From Desulforamulus profundi (GTDB lineage Bacteria; Bacillota_B; Desulfotomaculia; Desulfotomaculales; Desulfotomaculaceae), in contig NZ_AWQQ01000046.1 in the NCBI RefSeq assembly GCF_002607855.1, forward strand, positions 1 through 64,000: a DNA stretch of 64,000 bases, written 5' to 3'. The notes beneath the pieces are model-generated. The model was not told where the DNA came from. It saw only the letters and a program-made list of their open reading frames with translations, and did not search any database. This document shows, one piece after another, positions 48,479-56,658 of the stretch (its first letter is position 1; each line of letters begins with the position of its first letter). The translations under genes and the position numbers were made by a program.

Positions 48479-48964
48479 TTGTCGGCTGTGGCAAAAAACG
48501 CAGTGGGAACCAGAGGCGGGGTAGGCAAGCGCCAAGACCAAGGATTAAATTACTATGTATTTCACAGAGATACCCTACCCAAAACTCAGCCCCGTTATTT
48601 GACTAAAGTTGATCAAATTCCTCCTGAAGTAGTGGACAAGCTCATTGATATGTACCAAAAAGACAGACTGACATTAATGCAAATTGCTGAAAAGATGGGT
48701 ATGGAGTGGTGGACGGTTAAAGAGGTATTTAAAAAGCATGGGATTGAAAGAATCAGTCTTACTGAAAGAGCTAAAATGAAACGAGCCAAAGATTTTGATC
48801 TAATATACCGATTACACTTTGTTGAGGAAGTGAGCGTACAAGAAATTTATCAGAAATACGGTTTTTCACCACCCTATGTCAGAAGTGTGCTAAAGGAAGG
48901 GCCTGAAACCTATAAATCGAGGTCAGTTCCGATAAAAATGAAGCAAGATAAGAGCGGCAGTTGA
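48479..48964 (+). CDS. Helix-turn-helix-like protein of unknown function
   Basis: A 161-residue basic protein. Two HTH-like segments are visible: LTLMQIAEKMGMEWWTVKEV (about 58-77) and VSVQEIYQKYGFSPPYVRSV (about 119-138), suggesting a duplicated homeodomain-like unit. The start is TTG at 48479 with GGAG six bases upstream, though conservation-like sequence begins only at about residue 34. Base composition is more AT-rich than nearby housekeeping genes. It lies upstream of the UPF0175 gene. Confidence 0.5.
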   Translation: MSAVAKNAVGTRGGVGKRQDQGLNYYVFHRDTLPKTQPRYLTKVDQIPPEVVDKLIDMYQKDRLTLMQIAEKMGMEWWTVKEVFKKHGIERISLTERAKMKRAKDFDLIYRLHFVEEVSVQEIYQKYGFSPPYVRSVLKEGPETYKSRSVPIKMKQDKSGS

Positions 48965-49022
48965 GAGTTGATTTATGGTATAATCTTACAAAGGTCATTG
49001 GACCATCAGGGAGGATAAAAAA

Positions 49023-49355
49023 ATGTCGGGTGAAACCATAAAAATAGAATTTGAATTACCAAAAGAGTTGTTCTTTAAAGGTCGAGTCATCACGCAAACA
49101 CTAATCAAAGCTGAGGCTTTGAAAATGCTGGCTGCAACCTTTTATGCGGACGGCAGTCTATCTTTGGGCAAGGCAGCCCAAATAGCCAATGTATCCAAGC
49201 AAGATTTCTTGGGCTTTTTGGCAAATCACAATATACCCCTGAACTACGATGTTCATGAGTTAGAGGAAGATTTATCAACAGTTAATAAATCCACATTTAT
49301 TCAACTGTTTCAACCTATAAGTAACGGAGAATTTTTGAAAAAAGTTCAAGTTTAG
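49023..49355 (+). CDS. UPF0175-family antitoxin-like protein, 3' end replaced by IS sequence
   Basis: Residues 1-85 fit UPF0175 (PF03683): a beta-like head, then helices with YADGSLSLGKAAQIANVSKQ and FLANHNIPLNYDVHELEEDL. From about residue 86 the sequence becomes VNKSTFIQLFQPISN, which matches the N-terminus of IS4-type transposases. So the gene is fused to the insertion. UPF0175 genes usually pair with a PIN-like DUF3368 toxin; none is seen here. ATG at 49023 has GGGAGG upstream. Confidence 0.7.
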   Translation: MSGETIKIEFELPKELFFKGRVITQTLIKAEALKMLAATFYADGSLSLGKAAQIANVSKQDFLGFLANHNIPLNYDVHELEEDLSTVNKSTFIQLFQPISNGEFLKKVQV

Positions 49356-49800
49356 GTCTTGACAAATACACTAAGAAATTGACCGTTAGTAAAACCATCC
49401 AAATAATGGCTTATGCTCAAATGGAGCAACAGCTTAAACAATGAGAGTTTCAGTACGGCAGTAGGTCTTCAATCTATTAGTGCTTCCCCGCTTTCACGGA
49501 AGACAAGGAAAATACCCTCTTCATTAATCCAGTTACTATTTAGCGACATAATACGGCAGGTTGTAAAGGTGGAGTAAAACTACACCTTCGTATCAGACTA
49601 TTTGAGCAAGGTGCTCTACCGGACTCAGCTGTTATTACACCGGCCAAACCTGGACAAAACACAGATGGATGCCCCGGTTATAGAGGAAAACGATGTCCTA
49701 AATGTCTTTGACCGGGGTTATGTAGATTACAAGAAATTGATCAATACTGTGAAAATGGTGCCCGTTTTGTTAGCCGCTTAAAAAGTAATGCTTTATCTTT
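49281..49800 (+). pseudogene. Decayed IS4-type transposase remnant
   Basis: Fragments in several frames read VNKSTFIQLFQPIS, LDKYTKKLTVSKTIQIMAYAQMEQQ (split), GLQSISASxLSRKxR-like, then KLHLRIRLFEQG and DQYCENGARFVSRLKSNA. The last is near the DDE core of IS4-family enzymes. Many stops, frame changes and an internal deletion show it is long inactive. Confidence 0.65.
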
Positions 49801-49879
49801 ATTTTCAAGGCTTTGGGGTCTGGAAAAAATGTTGGTTGAAAATCAGATTAAAAAAAGCCCCTGCTGCCTTAAATAATAA

Positions 49880-49998
49880 AGCACCAGTGAGCCTGATATC
49901 ATCCTTCGGCAGCCCGGCGGTCATCGCGATCCTGGTGCTCGCATTAGATCCGTGGCTTTGCGTCCCTGTCTTTCGAGCAGGTTTGCCTTTTCGGTAAA
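49880..49998 (-). promoter_or_regulatory. c-di-GMP-I riboswitch (GEMM-I), orphan
   Basis: The minus strand reads AAAGGCAAACCTGCTCGAAAG, then ACAGGGACGCAAAGCCACGG, then GATGACCGCCGGGCTGCCGAAG, a close match to the GEMM-I consensus with GAAA tetraloop. A further stem (CTGGTGCT at 49880-49887 with 49932-49939) and a T-rich tail could act as a terminator. Downstream on this strand only IS debris follows, so its gene appears to be lost. Confidence 0.9.
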
Positions 49999-50237
49999 AA
50001 TATTTAACTCTTCTGCCTAAGTGAACCTTTTATATCTGTTATATACCATTTACTACCATAAATATGTTGGGTTCTGTCGTACTAGAAACTATTGCCTAAA
50101 ACAAATGTATACCCTTTTGATTCCTTAAGCCGGAATCCCCCTTTTGGAAACACGATTTTAATACTTATCCAGAGTATCAACATAACAAACTAACCAGCTA
50201 ATTTGATCCAGCGTGACAGTTCACGCAGAGCCTGGCT

Positions 50238-50367
50238 GAGTAGCCGGTACAATTTCTCCTCCGTCCGGCCAATTACCGGTCCAGCTCAGCTACTCGGAGG
50301 CCTGTTACAAACCGCCGTACGACGTTTGCTCGCTCTAAAGGCTTGAGCGTCAGGAGACTTGTAACAG
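50238..50367. other. Nested inverted repeats, possible structured element
   Basis: GAGTAGC (50238-50244) pairs with GCTACTC (50289-50295) around an inner CCGGTA/TACCGG stem. CTGTTACAA (50302-50310) pairs exactly with TTGTAACAG (50359-50367) around an inner CGCTC/GAGCG hairpin. No known RNA class or gene is recognised. Confidence 0.45.
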
Positions 50368-50488
50368 TTCTTGTTAATGGCGCCTTCTGCTAACTTTTTA
50401 CATTCATAGTCTCCGGTTGTGCATTAGCTTGCCTGGTTATTCTATTTCTTTCGTAGTAAAGGAGAGGTTATCACTCGATACCTCTTTC

Positions 50489-50860
50489 TTACGGTGATTT
50501 TAACGCATTTGCTAAAACCTTCAGCACTATATCAGGTCGAAAAGGTTTTACTATAAAATCTTTAGCTCCTGCTTCATAAGCCTCCATGACAAAGGCTTTT
50601 TGACCCATGGAACTACAAATAATGATTCGAGCATCACTGTCGTATTTTCTAATCTCTTTTAAAGCAGTAAGGCCATCCATATCTGGCATGGTAATATCCA
50701 TGGTTACTATGTCCGGGTTAAGTTCTTTATACTTTTTGATTGCCTCAAGTCCATTTTTTGCTTCCCCAGCAATTACATAATTGCTATCCTTAGATATTAC
50801 ATTCTTCAAGACATTTCTCATAAAAGAAGAATCGTCAACTATTAAAACGCGATATACCAT
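50489..50860 (-). CDS. CheY-like stand-alone response regulator
   Basis: A 123-residue receiver domain with no output domain. Acidic pair D9-D10 (VDDSS), phospho-acceptor D55 (TMDITMPDMDG), Ser83-Ser84 switch region (ICSSMGQ) and K105 (IVKPF) are all present, so it should be active. No histidine kinase is adjacent. A c-di-GMP-I type aptamer lies about 175 nt upstream on the same strand, so expression may respond to c-di-GMP. It could act in chemotaxis or motility like CheY. Confidence 0.88.
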   Translation of the reverse strand: MVYRVLIVDDSSFMRNVLKNVISKDSNYVIAGEAKNGLEAIKKYKELNPDIVTMDITMPDMDGLTALKEIRKYDSDARIIICSSMGQKAFVMEAYEAGAKDFIVKPFRPDIVLKVLANALKSP

Positions 50861-51034
50861 TCAACTTTCCCTTTCCGAAGAAGTTTTGTAAACATGGAAA
50901 ATCATCCGTCCCAGGAATCATAAGCAAAACCTGCAGATTACAATCAATATATAGAGGTTTATAGAATTGTTTCCCCGTTGTTGGTAATGCTTTCATGAAA
51001 CTTTAGACAGGAAGCCCTTACAAATAGAAAAGAT

Positions 51035-51145
51035 AAAAAAGCATCTCCTTCGGCAACCGGCTGCCATAGCTCCATAATAAAGCCTTAGGCCCTTGGTTTT
51101 GTGCCCCTACCTTTCGATAGGTTTACCTTTACCGGTTTATGCTTG
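51035..51145 (-). promoter_or_regulatory. c-di-GMP-I riboswitch, divergent, upstream of the CheY-like gene
   Basis: The minus strand has AAAGGTAAACCTATCGAAAGG, TAGGGGCACAAAACCAAGGGCCTAA and CTATGGCAGCCGGTTGCCGAAGG. These follow the GEMM-I layout but with ACACAAAACCA-type changes in the usual ACGCAAAGCCA core. The closing stem AAGCAT (51139-51144) with ATGCTT (51039-51044) is directly followed by a T run, so ligand-stabilised P1 could itself act as a terminator. Confidence 0.75.
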
Positions 51146-51183
51146 AAATAAACTTAAAATCCCTACTCACTACTGTTCTATCT

Positions 51184-51737
51184 TTACTGGTTTTTACTAG
51201 AGGTGATTTTATGACTGGCTTTGGATAAATTAGTTCTTATTTCTTGCATAAATCTTTCACCCAATACCCCGGTCATAACGTTATGATATAGGTCAATATT
51301 GCTTTTAACAGCTTCCACTCCCATGTTCATCATAAATTTCTTGATTTGTTCCGGTGGACAAGGGATATTTTCAGTAATTGTACTTCGCCCTAAATCAGTT
51401 AAATAAACCCGAGACCCTTTTCCTTTTTCTAAGGCTTGCAAAGTAATTAACTTCTTTCAAGTAAACGGTCAATAAAATTCATTGCTGTAGAGATATGCCA
51501 TGACCCTGCTTTAGCGATTCAAGAAATTAATAAACCTTCGTTATGGTTTATAAAAAGCAAAGCCAGAAATTGCGGATATGTTAGATCTACAGATTTGGCT
51601 ATTTTGGAAATATCCTCCTCAAAAATTTTATTTATCAAACGGATTAAGGTATGATACTCAAACATAAAGCTCTTAAATTCTTTTTCGATATGAGTCTCAA
51701 CGTTTGTTTTTAACATATTTGCAATCCATTTCATCAT
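51184..51737 (-). pseudogene. Degenerate MarR-family regulator
   Basis: The N-terminal frame (51519-51737) has the dimerisation helix and a MarR-like PQFLALLFINHNEGLLIS, then hits an in-frame TGA. The wing and C-terminal part (RVYLTDLGR, frame 51184-51441) follow after a frame change near LLERS. The sequence between still reads as a recognition helix (SWHISTAMNFIDRLLERS). One nonsense codon plus one frameshift suggests a decayed or error-damaged gene of about 180 residues. Confidence 0.65.
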
Positions 51738-51891
51738 GCTTTAGCTGGATTTGCAAGTAGTAATATCAATAGATTAAAGTAGAAGTTTCAAACTATCAAT
51801 AGCAAGTATAAATAGTTCGATCTCTAAGTTGCTTATAAACAATATTCCACAAGAATTTATCTTTCCTTTTTTTCAAAAGAAGGGTATAAAT

Positions 51892-51925
51892 GGGCTTTCC
51901 CAAAAGATGTGCTTGGGCAAAGCCC
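51892..51925 (-). terminator. Likely terminator of the FapA operon
   Basis: Hairpin GGGCTTTGCCCAA/TTGGGAAAGCCC (one mismatch), downstream of fapA and the small frame at 51927. The T tail is weak (ATTTAT). Confidence 0.6.
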
Positions 51926-51926
51926 G

Positions 51927-52082
51927 TTATTCTGGCTTAGCCAATTCTAAAGTTCTTAATGTTAGAACATCATCTCGAATAGCTACCCAGTTAAGCCTTC
52001 CATTACCGTCAATACTGAAGATACTGCCGAAGGAAGCACATTGGTAAAACAGGAAAAAAGCCAACAAGATTGCGTTTCTCAT
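51927..52082 (-). CDS. Possible 51-residue secreted peptide
   Basis: A short frame from an ATG with GAGGAG close upstream. Residues 1-20 (MRNAILLAFFLFYQCASFGS) look like a signal peptide. It fills the space between the fapA-like gene and the operon terminator. No homology recognised; it may be chance. Confidence 0.35.
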   Translation of the reverse strand: MRNAILLAFFLFYQCASFGSIFSIDGNGRLNWVAIRDDVLTLRTLELAKPE

Positions 52083-52150
52083 ATTCTCCTCAGTTGATCC
52101 CTGAGATGCTATTTTAATAAAACGCACCAGCCATTTAAATTGCTAGATCC

Positions 52151-53995
52151 TTAAGCTGGAATTGCTCGGGACTGGAGATTCCCTTCCTTATCCAACCAAA
52201 GACAGACATCTTTTTCCTTCCTATCAAAACGATAAGCTCGGGCACCCACCAATACTAAAGCATTCTCATAGGCAAACTTTATGGTAACCGTAGCTCTTGC
52301 GCCAGCCATCACCCTGGTGGCAGACCCGCCTCTGGATCCCAGTTCTCCTACATGCACATCTCCCCCGGCCTGAATCTCTCCCCCGCGAAATACCCCTGTT
52401 ACAGTCACCTTTTTATCAGCCTGAATTCGCGAATTATAACAACCGCCACCCACTACCCTGATATCGCCGCTCGCTATAACGGTGGAATTGAGGATGTTAG
52501 CAGCTACTACATCACTTTCCGCAGAGGGCGGAGACGCAAGGGCTTGTTCCCATTCCGAAGCTAGTTGGGCTAGTTTTTCTACCTCCTGGAGGTCACGTAC
52601 CACCAGAGGGGAGCGAACCACTACCCGTTCGACTTCGTCAATAAACTCATCCAGGCCTTCACCGGCTAATCCCGATGGAAGAGTTTCAACTTGCTTCCTG
52701 AATGCTTCAGCAGCAGTAGGAAGATGACGAAACTTCCCCTCCAATAGCAATCTTAATAAAGGACCTATACCGCGTTTAAGATCACCTTGCTTGAACGATG
52801 GGTGACCAAGTAACTGATAGATAGCCCTGATCATCTCTCGCAAACCAATTGCTAAGGCGCGAACCTGTGGAAGCATTTCTTTCATAAAGGTAGGAATTCC
52901 GCCTGCGATTACTACTGATGTCAAAATATTTCCCCTGATCAGGATAGATCCCGTTGCTTGAATTCTCGCCCCAGAGACCAAACCTCCTATCCTGATATTT
53001 CCGCCGGCCTCTACCTTCATCCCTTCTTCCACATTACCGGCAATCACCACATCACCTTTGAAGGAAATGTTTCCGTAAGCAAGGTCTACGTCACCTGTAT
53101 GCATAAGTTCAGGCAGTACACTTACCCTCACCGAATTACGACGGTGGGTGGCCACAGGACGCCCAACCCGAGCCGCAACCGCCCGTTCACCATCCTTAGT
53201 AAGAACCACGCCTTCACCTGCAACAAGGATGCAGTCCCGGGGTGACGGCGGTATAATTATGTCACCTTTGACGCTGGTACCAGGATGCCCTGGCTCAGGC
53301 GGATACTTTACAGCCAAGATTTTACCTGCCTCCACTGAAGTAAAAACATACCGTTCCCGGAAATCTACCGTTTCCTCTTCCTCCACCGGTACCGGCAATT
53401 TGGAATCGGTGGGAAAAAGAAATTCCACTCGACTGTCTTTTCCTGGTTTAGCCGGAATACCTTGGGCAATAACCACCTCTTCTTCAGTGCACGATGCAAC
53501 GCCGCGAGAGCATGCTTGCCAGTCTACGCCATAGTTAATACCCAGCTGGGACAATTCCTCCAATAACTGGTCCCATGTGAGGGGTGGAAGGAGTTCTTCC
53601 CGCTCAACTACCGCAAGTTGTAGTTTGCTGGCAGGCGGGAGATCCGCTAGCTCCCGGTATAGTACCACCGTAGGGCTTACCCGCAATTTCGCTTGTAAAC
53701 CATCGGCAGAAATGCTTATAGACCATTCCCCTTCTCTTCGTTCATTCACCACCTCTACCAGTACTGTATCTTGCATGGATACCGGAGTGGCTTGAGTGCG
53801 CTCCTGGCCGTTAACAATCAATCTCACTCCTGGGCAAGGTATCACTAAGGGGTAGGGTCCTTCCGGTGGGTGCCGGACAACAAGGCACCCCTCTTTCATA
53901 AATGCATACGAACTGTCAGCTTCCCTGTTCGGACAAGTATTGTCTGCTTCAATCGCTGTTGTGGCCAGAGATTCCTGGGTTATGTCAGCCTTCAT
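52151..53995 (-). CDS. FapA/DUF342 polymer-forming protein
   Basis: A 614-residue protein. The N-terminal 150 residues are unassigned. The FapA N-terminal domain (about 130-330) follows, then a DUF342 beta-helix with repeated turns (GDVVIAGNVEEGMKVEAGGN, ILIRGNILTSVVIAGG). A helical insertion at about 380-480 precedes more helix turns. FapA proteins form scaffolds at the cell pole or envelope and affect flagella and morphology. ATG at 53995 has AAGGTGG seven bases upstream. It is the last large gene of the c-di-GMP-controlled operon. Confidence 0.85.
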   Translation of the reverse strand: MKADITQESLATTAIEADNTCPNREADSSYAFMKEGCLVVRHPPEGPYPLVIPCPGVRLIVNGQERTQATPVSMQDTVLVEVVNERREGEWSISISADGLQAKLRVSPTVVLYRELADLPPASKLQLAVVEREELLPPLTWDQLLEELSQLGINYGVDWQACSRGVASCTEEEVVIAQGIPAKPGKDSRVEFLFPTDSKLPVPVEEEETVDFRERYVFTSVEAGKILAVKYPPEPGHPGTSVKGDIIIPPSPRDCILVAGEGVVLTKDGERAVAARVGRPVATHRRNSVRVSVLPELMHTGDVDLAYGNISFKGDVVIAGNVEEGMKVEAGGNIRIGGLVSGARIQATGSILIRGNILTSVVIAGGIPTFMKEMLPQVRALAIGLREMIRAIYQLLGHPSFKQGDLKRGIGPLLRLLLEGKFRHLPTAAEAFRKQVETLPSGLAGEGLDEFIDEVERVVVRSPLVVRDLQEVEKLAQLASEWEQALASPPSAESDVVAANILNSTVIASGDIRVVGGGCYNSRIQADKKVTVTGVFRGGEIQAGGDVHVGELGSRGGSATRVMAGARATVTIKFAYENALVLVGARAYRFDRKEKDVCLWLDKEGNLQSRAIPA

Positions 53996-54012
53996 TAGCA
54001 CCCCACCTTCTT

Positions 54013-54333
54013 TTAATCGTTGGGCTTTGTCTCCAGGACTTCAAGCACTCGGAAAAAACCTATCACTTCCAGGTCTTCTTGAATAAAATTGGGTATGCGG
54101 ACAAATCTTAGGATCCGCCCCTGCCTGTAGAAAAGTCTGGCCTGACTCAGAAGCATACCCATCCCGGAGGAGTCTATAAAGCGAAGTTCCTGCAGATCTA
54201 CTTCCACTACTTCCTCCGGCCGGCGCTGAATTTCCCGTTGCAATTGTTCCACGTTGCTAAAATCCAGTTCACCCTCCACTTCGAGAGTTGCCATTCCCTT
54301 CTGCTGTCGGACTCTAATCTCCACCCATATCAC
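54013..54333 (-). CDS. STAS-domain anti-anti-sigma factor (SpoIIAA/RsbV type)
   Basis: A 106-residue STAS domain with VEGELDFSNVEQL and the phosphorylatable serine in FIDSSGMGML. The kinase would phosphorylate this Ser and the PP2C protein would remove the phosphate. The GTG at 54333 overlaps the phosphatase gene by 20 bp; a GTG at 54324 is also possible. It lies directly after the phosphatase gene in the operon. Its binding target is unknown. Confidence 0.88.
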   Translation of the reverse strand: MIWVEIRVRQQKGMATLEVEGELDFSNVEQLQREIQRRPEEVVEVDLQELRFIDSSGMGMLLSQARLFYRQGRILRFVRIPNFIQEDLEVIGFFRVLEVLETKPND

Positions 54334-55038
54334 CCGCCTTTCCCGTTACCTTCATAACAACCAGGGTCACATCATCCTTTTGAGATATACCGCGAGTAAA
54401 TGTATCTAAATCAGCCAAAATATTTCCTTTCATACACTCGGCACCAAAGCCATTTTGTAAACGAACTACTTCTTTCAATCGTTCTTGCCCGTACCTCCGC
54501 TCGCTAGGACCAGATGCTTCCACTAGTCCATCGGTGTACAGCACTACCGCATCTCCGGCGGCAAGAAAAAATTCCTCCTCCCCTGACCCAAGATAATCTT
54601 CCAAAAGGCCTACGGCAACTCCCCGGGACTGAGCTACCCTCACCCGACCATTTGATAAAAGGAGGGAGGGTGGTGACCTGCATTGACGCAAGCAAGGCGG
54701 CCAGTTATTCCGTCATAACATAACAAGCATAGGGTGGCAAAAGAGCCACGTTTTCTTAGCTCATATCCTCCTAGCTTGTTTAATCTGCGTACTACCTCCA
54801 GGGGATGGGGGTCAATCCTAATACACTCCCGGAGCAATTGGCGGATTGTTTCCATTAGCCGTGCCGCCTGGAATCCTTTACCCATTACATCCCCGATAAC
54901 GGCAAAGACGCTTCTTTCGTTGCAGGAGATAAATTCAAAAAAATCGCCACCTTCTTGTCCAGCTGGCAAGCTACAGCCACTACCTTCCAATCCGTAACCC
55001 CTTAGGATTTTCCCATTCCCTTCCACCATTTCTCTCAT
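54314..55038 (-). CDS. SpoIIE/RsbU-type PP2C phosphatase, frameshifted
   Basis: Frames 54640-55038 and 54314-54691 form a phosphatase of about 240 residues; one base lost near 54665 restores HHPPSLLLSNGR. Metal-binding motifs are GGDFFEFI, VIGDVMGKGFQAA, VNAGHHPP and LYTDGLVEA, ending KDDVTLVVMKV. There is no sensor domain, so it should be regulated by partners or expression. The ATG at 55038 is preferred. It sits between two STAS genes. Confidence 0.85.
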
Positions 55039-55045
55039 CCCATTT

Positions 55046-55372
55046 CTACCTCTCTTCTCCATCCAAAGCACCGATTTGTGGCAGGAGTTTGTCCAGCCCT
55101 ACCAGTCGCATCACTTCTGCTACATCGGGTTGCGGCTGCAAAATTAACACCTGGCCACCTCTTTGCTGCCAGTTGTTGTTGATGTCCAGCAAACCTTTCA
55201 GACCAGTTGAATCAACGAAAGACACCCCGGAGAGGTCAAGTTCCAGTGTGTGTTCATCCTCTTTCTTAACAACCTCTTGCAAAAGCGCTACTGTTACCAT
55301 ATCTAATTCACCGTTTAGCACTACCCGGCGTATTCCTGGAACAGCATTTACCTCTACTTTCAGCAATAACAT
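55046..55372 (-). CDS. STAS-domain anti-anti-sigma factor, second copy
   Basis: A 108-residue STAS domain with LNGELDMVTVALLQ and the phospho-site FVDSTGLKGLLDI. Its ATG at 55372 overlaps the kinase stop (TGATG), which suggests translational coupling and a stoichiometric pair with the kinase. The operon thus has two STAS proteins, which could compete for one kinase or one target. Confidence 0.88.
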   Translation of the reverse strand: MLLLKVEVNAVPGIRRVVLNGELDMVTVALLQEVVKKEDEHTLELDLSGVSFVDSTGLKGLLDINNNWQQRGGQVLILQPQPDVAEVMRLVGLDKLLPQIGALDGEER

Positions 55373-56643
55373 CACCTTCTTTCAGTCATTTTTTCACTGT
55401 TTAACTTATCTGTGAGCACATTGCTAAAATCAAGGGCTAAGGTGGTACCTAACGGCCCTGTATTAAGGTAAAGGTAGTCCGCGTAGTAGAGCATCAAATT
55501 AAATCCACACCCCATGGAATTTTTGGTAGAATAATGTTGCATCAGCGTGGCCCTGGCCAATTCAGAGGTTTTGATTCCCGGCCCCCGGTCCTGCACGATA
55601 ATCCTGACGATGTCCCCCACCCGTCTAACTTGCCAGCAACCACCCCCTGCATGTTTGAGAACGTTGGCCAGTGCTTCTGACAAGCATAGGGCAATCGCGT
55701 GCTGCCTCCGGCTGGCTATACCGGGCAGAGATTCACGCAATACCTGGCGAGCTTCCGGAATGTCATGGGCTTGCCTGGCCTCACCTTTTACCATTTCCAC
55801 TCCTTCCGATAACAACCTTTTCGCCTCTTCACCGTTCACCAGGTGTAGCCGGCCTCCTGTGACCGCCGACATAGCCTCTCGGTAAGCCTCCATCTCCTGA
55901 CGATGAATCTTTCTTTCCTTTTCAATAACCTCTGTAATATCGAGGGCTAATAGCCCACCGCTCCTGTGGTCAAACGGTACCCCATGAAGATCGAATACCT
56001 TTTGCCCGTTAGCGCTAATGATTACCTCGCGCTGGTGTTCGCCCTGGCGGGTGGCCTGCCGCATCAACTTCTCGACTTCTTCCATAGGTAGGTCTAGATC
56101 CGCCTGGCCTGAAATGTAGCGGAAGCGCCCTCTTTCATATTTCAGCACCTTGCCAACCCGGAGAGCACTAATTAGTTCAGATTTTTCCAATTCAGCTAAT
56201 AGTTTCTCCTTGACCAAGTCCTGAAGATGCTCCGGTAAGTGCCGAGAAATCTCAGCCACTAGTTCGCCATTGCTTCCTGTCAGTAATTGGTACTCGTCTT
56301 TGTTAAGCCGGCGGTCAGTCCCCTGCCTCCGATGTACACATAAGATGTCAAACACGTGGACGTTATTTTTCCCCTTGAATGGTACGCCGGCAACTTCGAG
56401 GCATAAGCTTTCATGCAACCTAATTAGATACTGACCCGGTACCGGAGCTGCCGTTTCTATACCAAATTCTGTGGTACTTAACACCAGGATATTGGCTGGG
56501 TATTTTTGTCCTTGCTCCTCTTCCAGCACTACCTGAATAGGCTTCGGAGGTACCCGGCGAACTGGACTCGTTTGAACGAAGTCTGAGCACTCCACACAAG
56601 GACGGTCTGGTTCTTTTTTTACGCATTCAAAGCACCGGCGCAT
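55372..56643 (-). CDS. PAS-type sensor with RsbW/SpoIIAB-like HATPase domain
   Basis: A 423-residue protein. The N-terminus has a Cys cluster (CFECVKKEPDRPCVEC) that could bind metal. Residues about 30-120 are beta-rich, weakly PilZ-like. Residues about 160-245 resemble a PAS domain (GRFRYISGQADLDLPMEEVE ... LALDITEVIEKER). The C-terminal 130 residues are a GHKL ATPase of the anti-sigma serine-kinase kind, with ALCLSEALANVLKHAGG (N box), QDRGPGIK (G1) and KNSMGCGFNLM (G2). No phospho-acceptor His is seen. It should phosphorylate the STAS proteins. Confidence 0.82.
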   Translation of the reverse strand: MRRCFECVKKEPDRPCVECSDFVQTSPVRRVPPKPIQVVLEEEQGQKYPANILVLSTTEFGIETAAPVPGQYLIRLHESLCLEVAGVPFKGKNNVHVFDILCVHRRQGTDRRLNKDEYQLLTGSNGELVAEISRHLPEHLQDLVKEKLLAELEKSELISALRVGKVLKYERGRFRYISGQADLDLPMEEVEKLMRQATRQGEHQREVIISANGQKVFDLHGVPFDHRSGGLLALDITEVIEKERKIHRQEMEAYREAMSAVTGGRLHLVNGEEAKRLLSEGVEMVKGEARQAHDIPEARQVLRESLPGIASRRQHAIALCLSEALANVLKHAGGGCWQVRRVGDIVRIIVQDRGPGIKTSELARATLMQHYSTKNSMGCGFNLMLYYADYLYLNTGPLGTTLALDFSNVLTDKLNSEKMTERR

Positions 56644-56658
56644 TTTTTCACCGCCCTT

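Noticed and set aside
51519..51525. TGA in the MarR gene read as selenocysteine
   Set aside because: No Cys or Sec is expected at that place in MarR proteins, no SECIS-like hairpin is apparent, and a frameshift follows.
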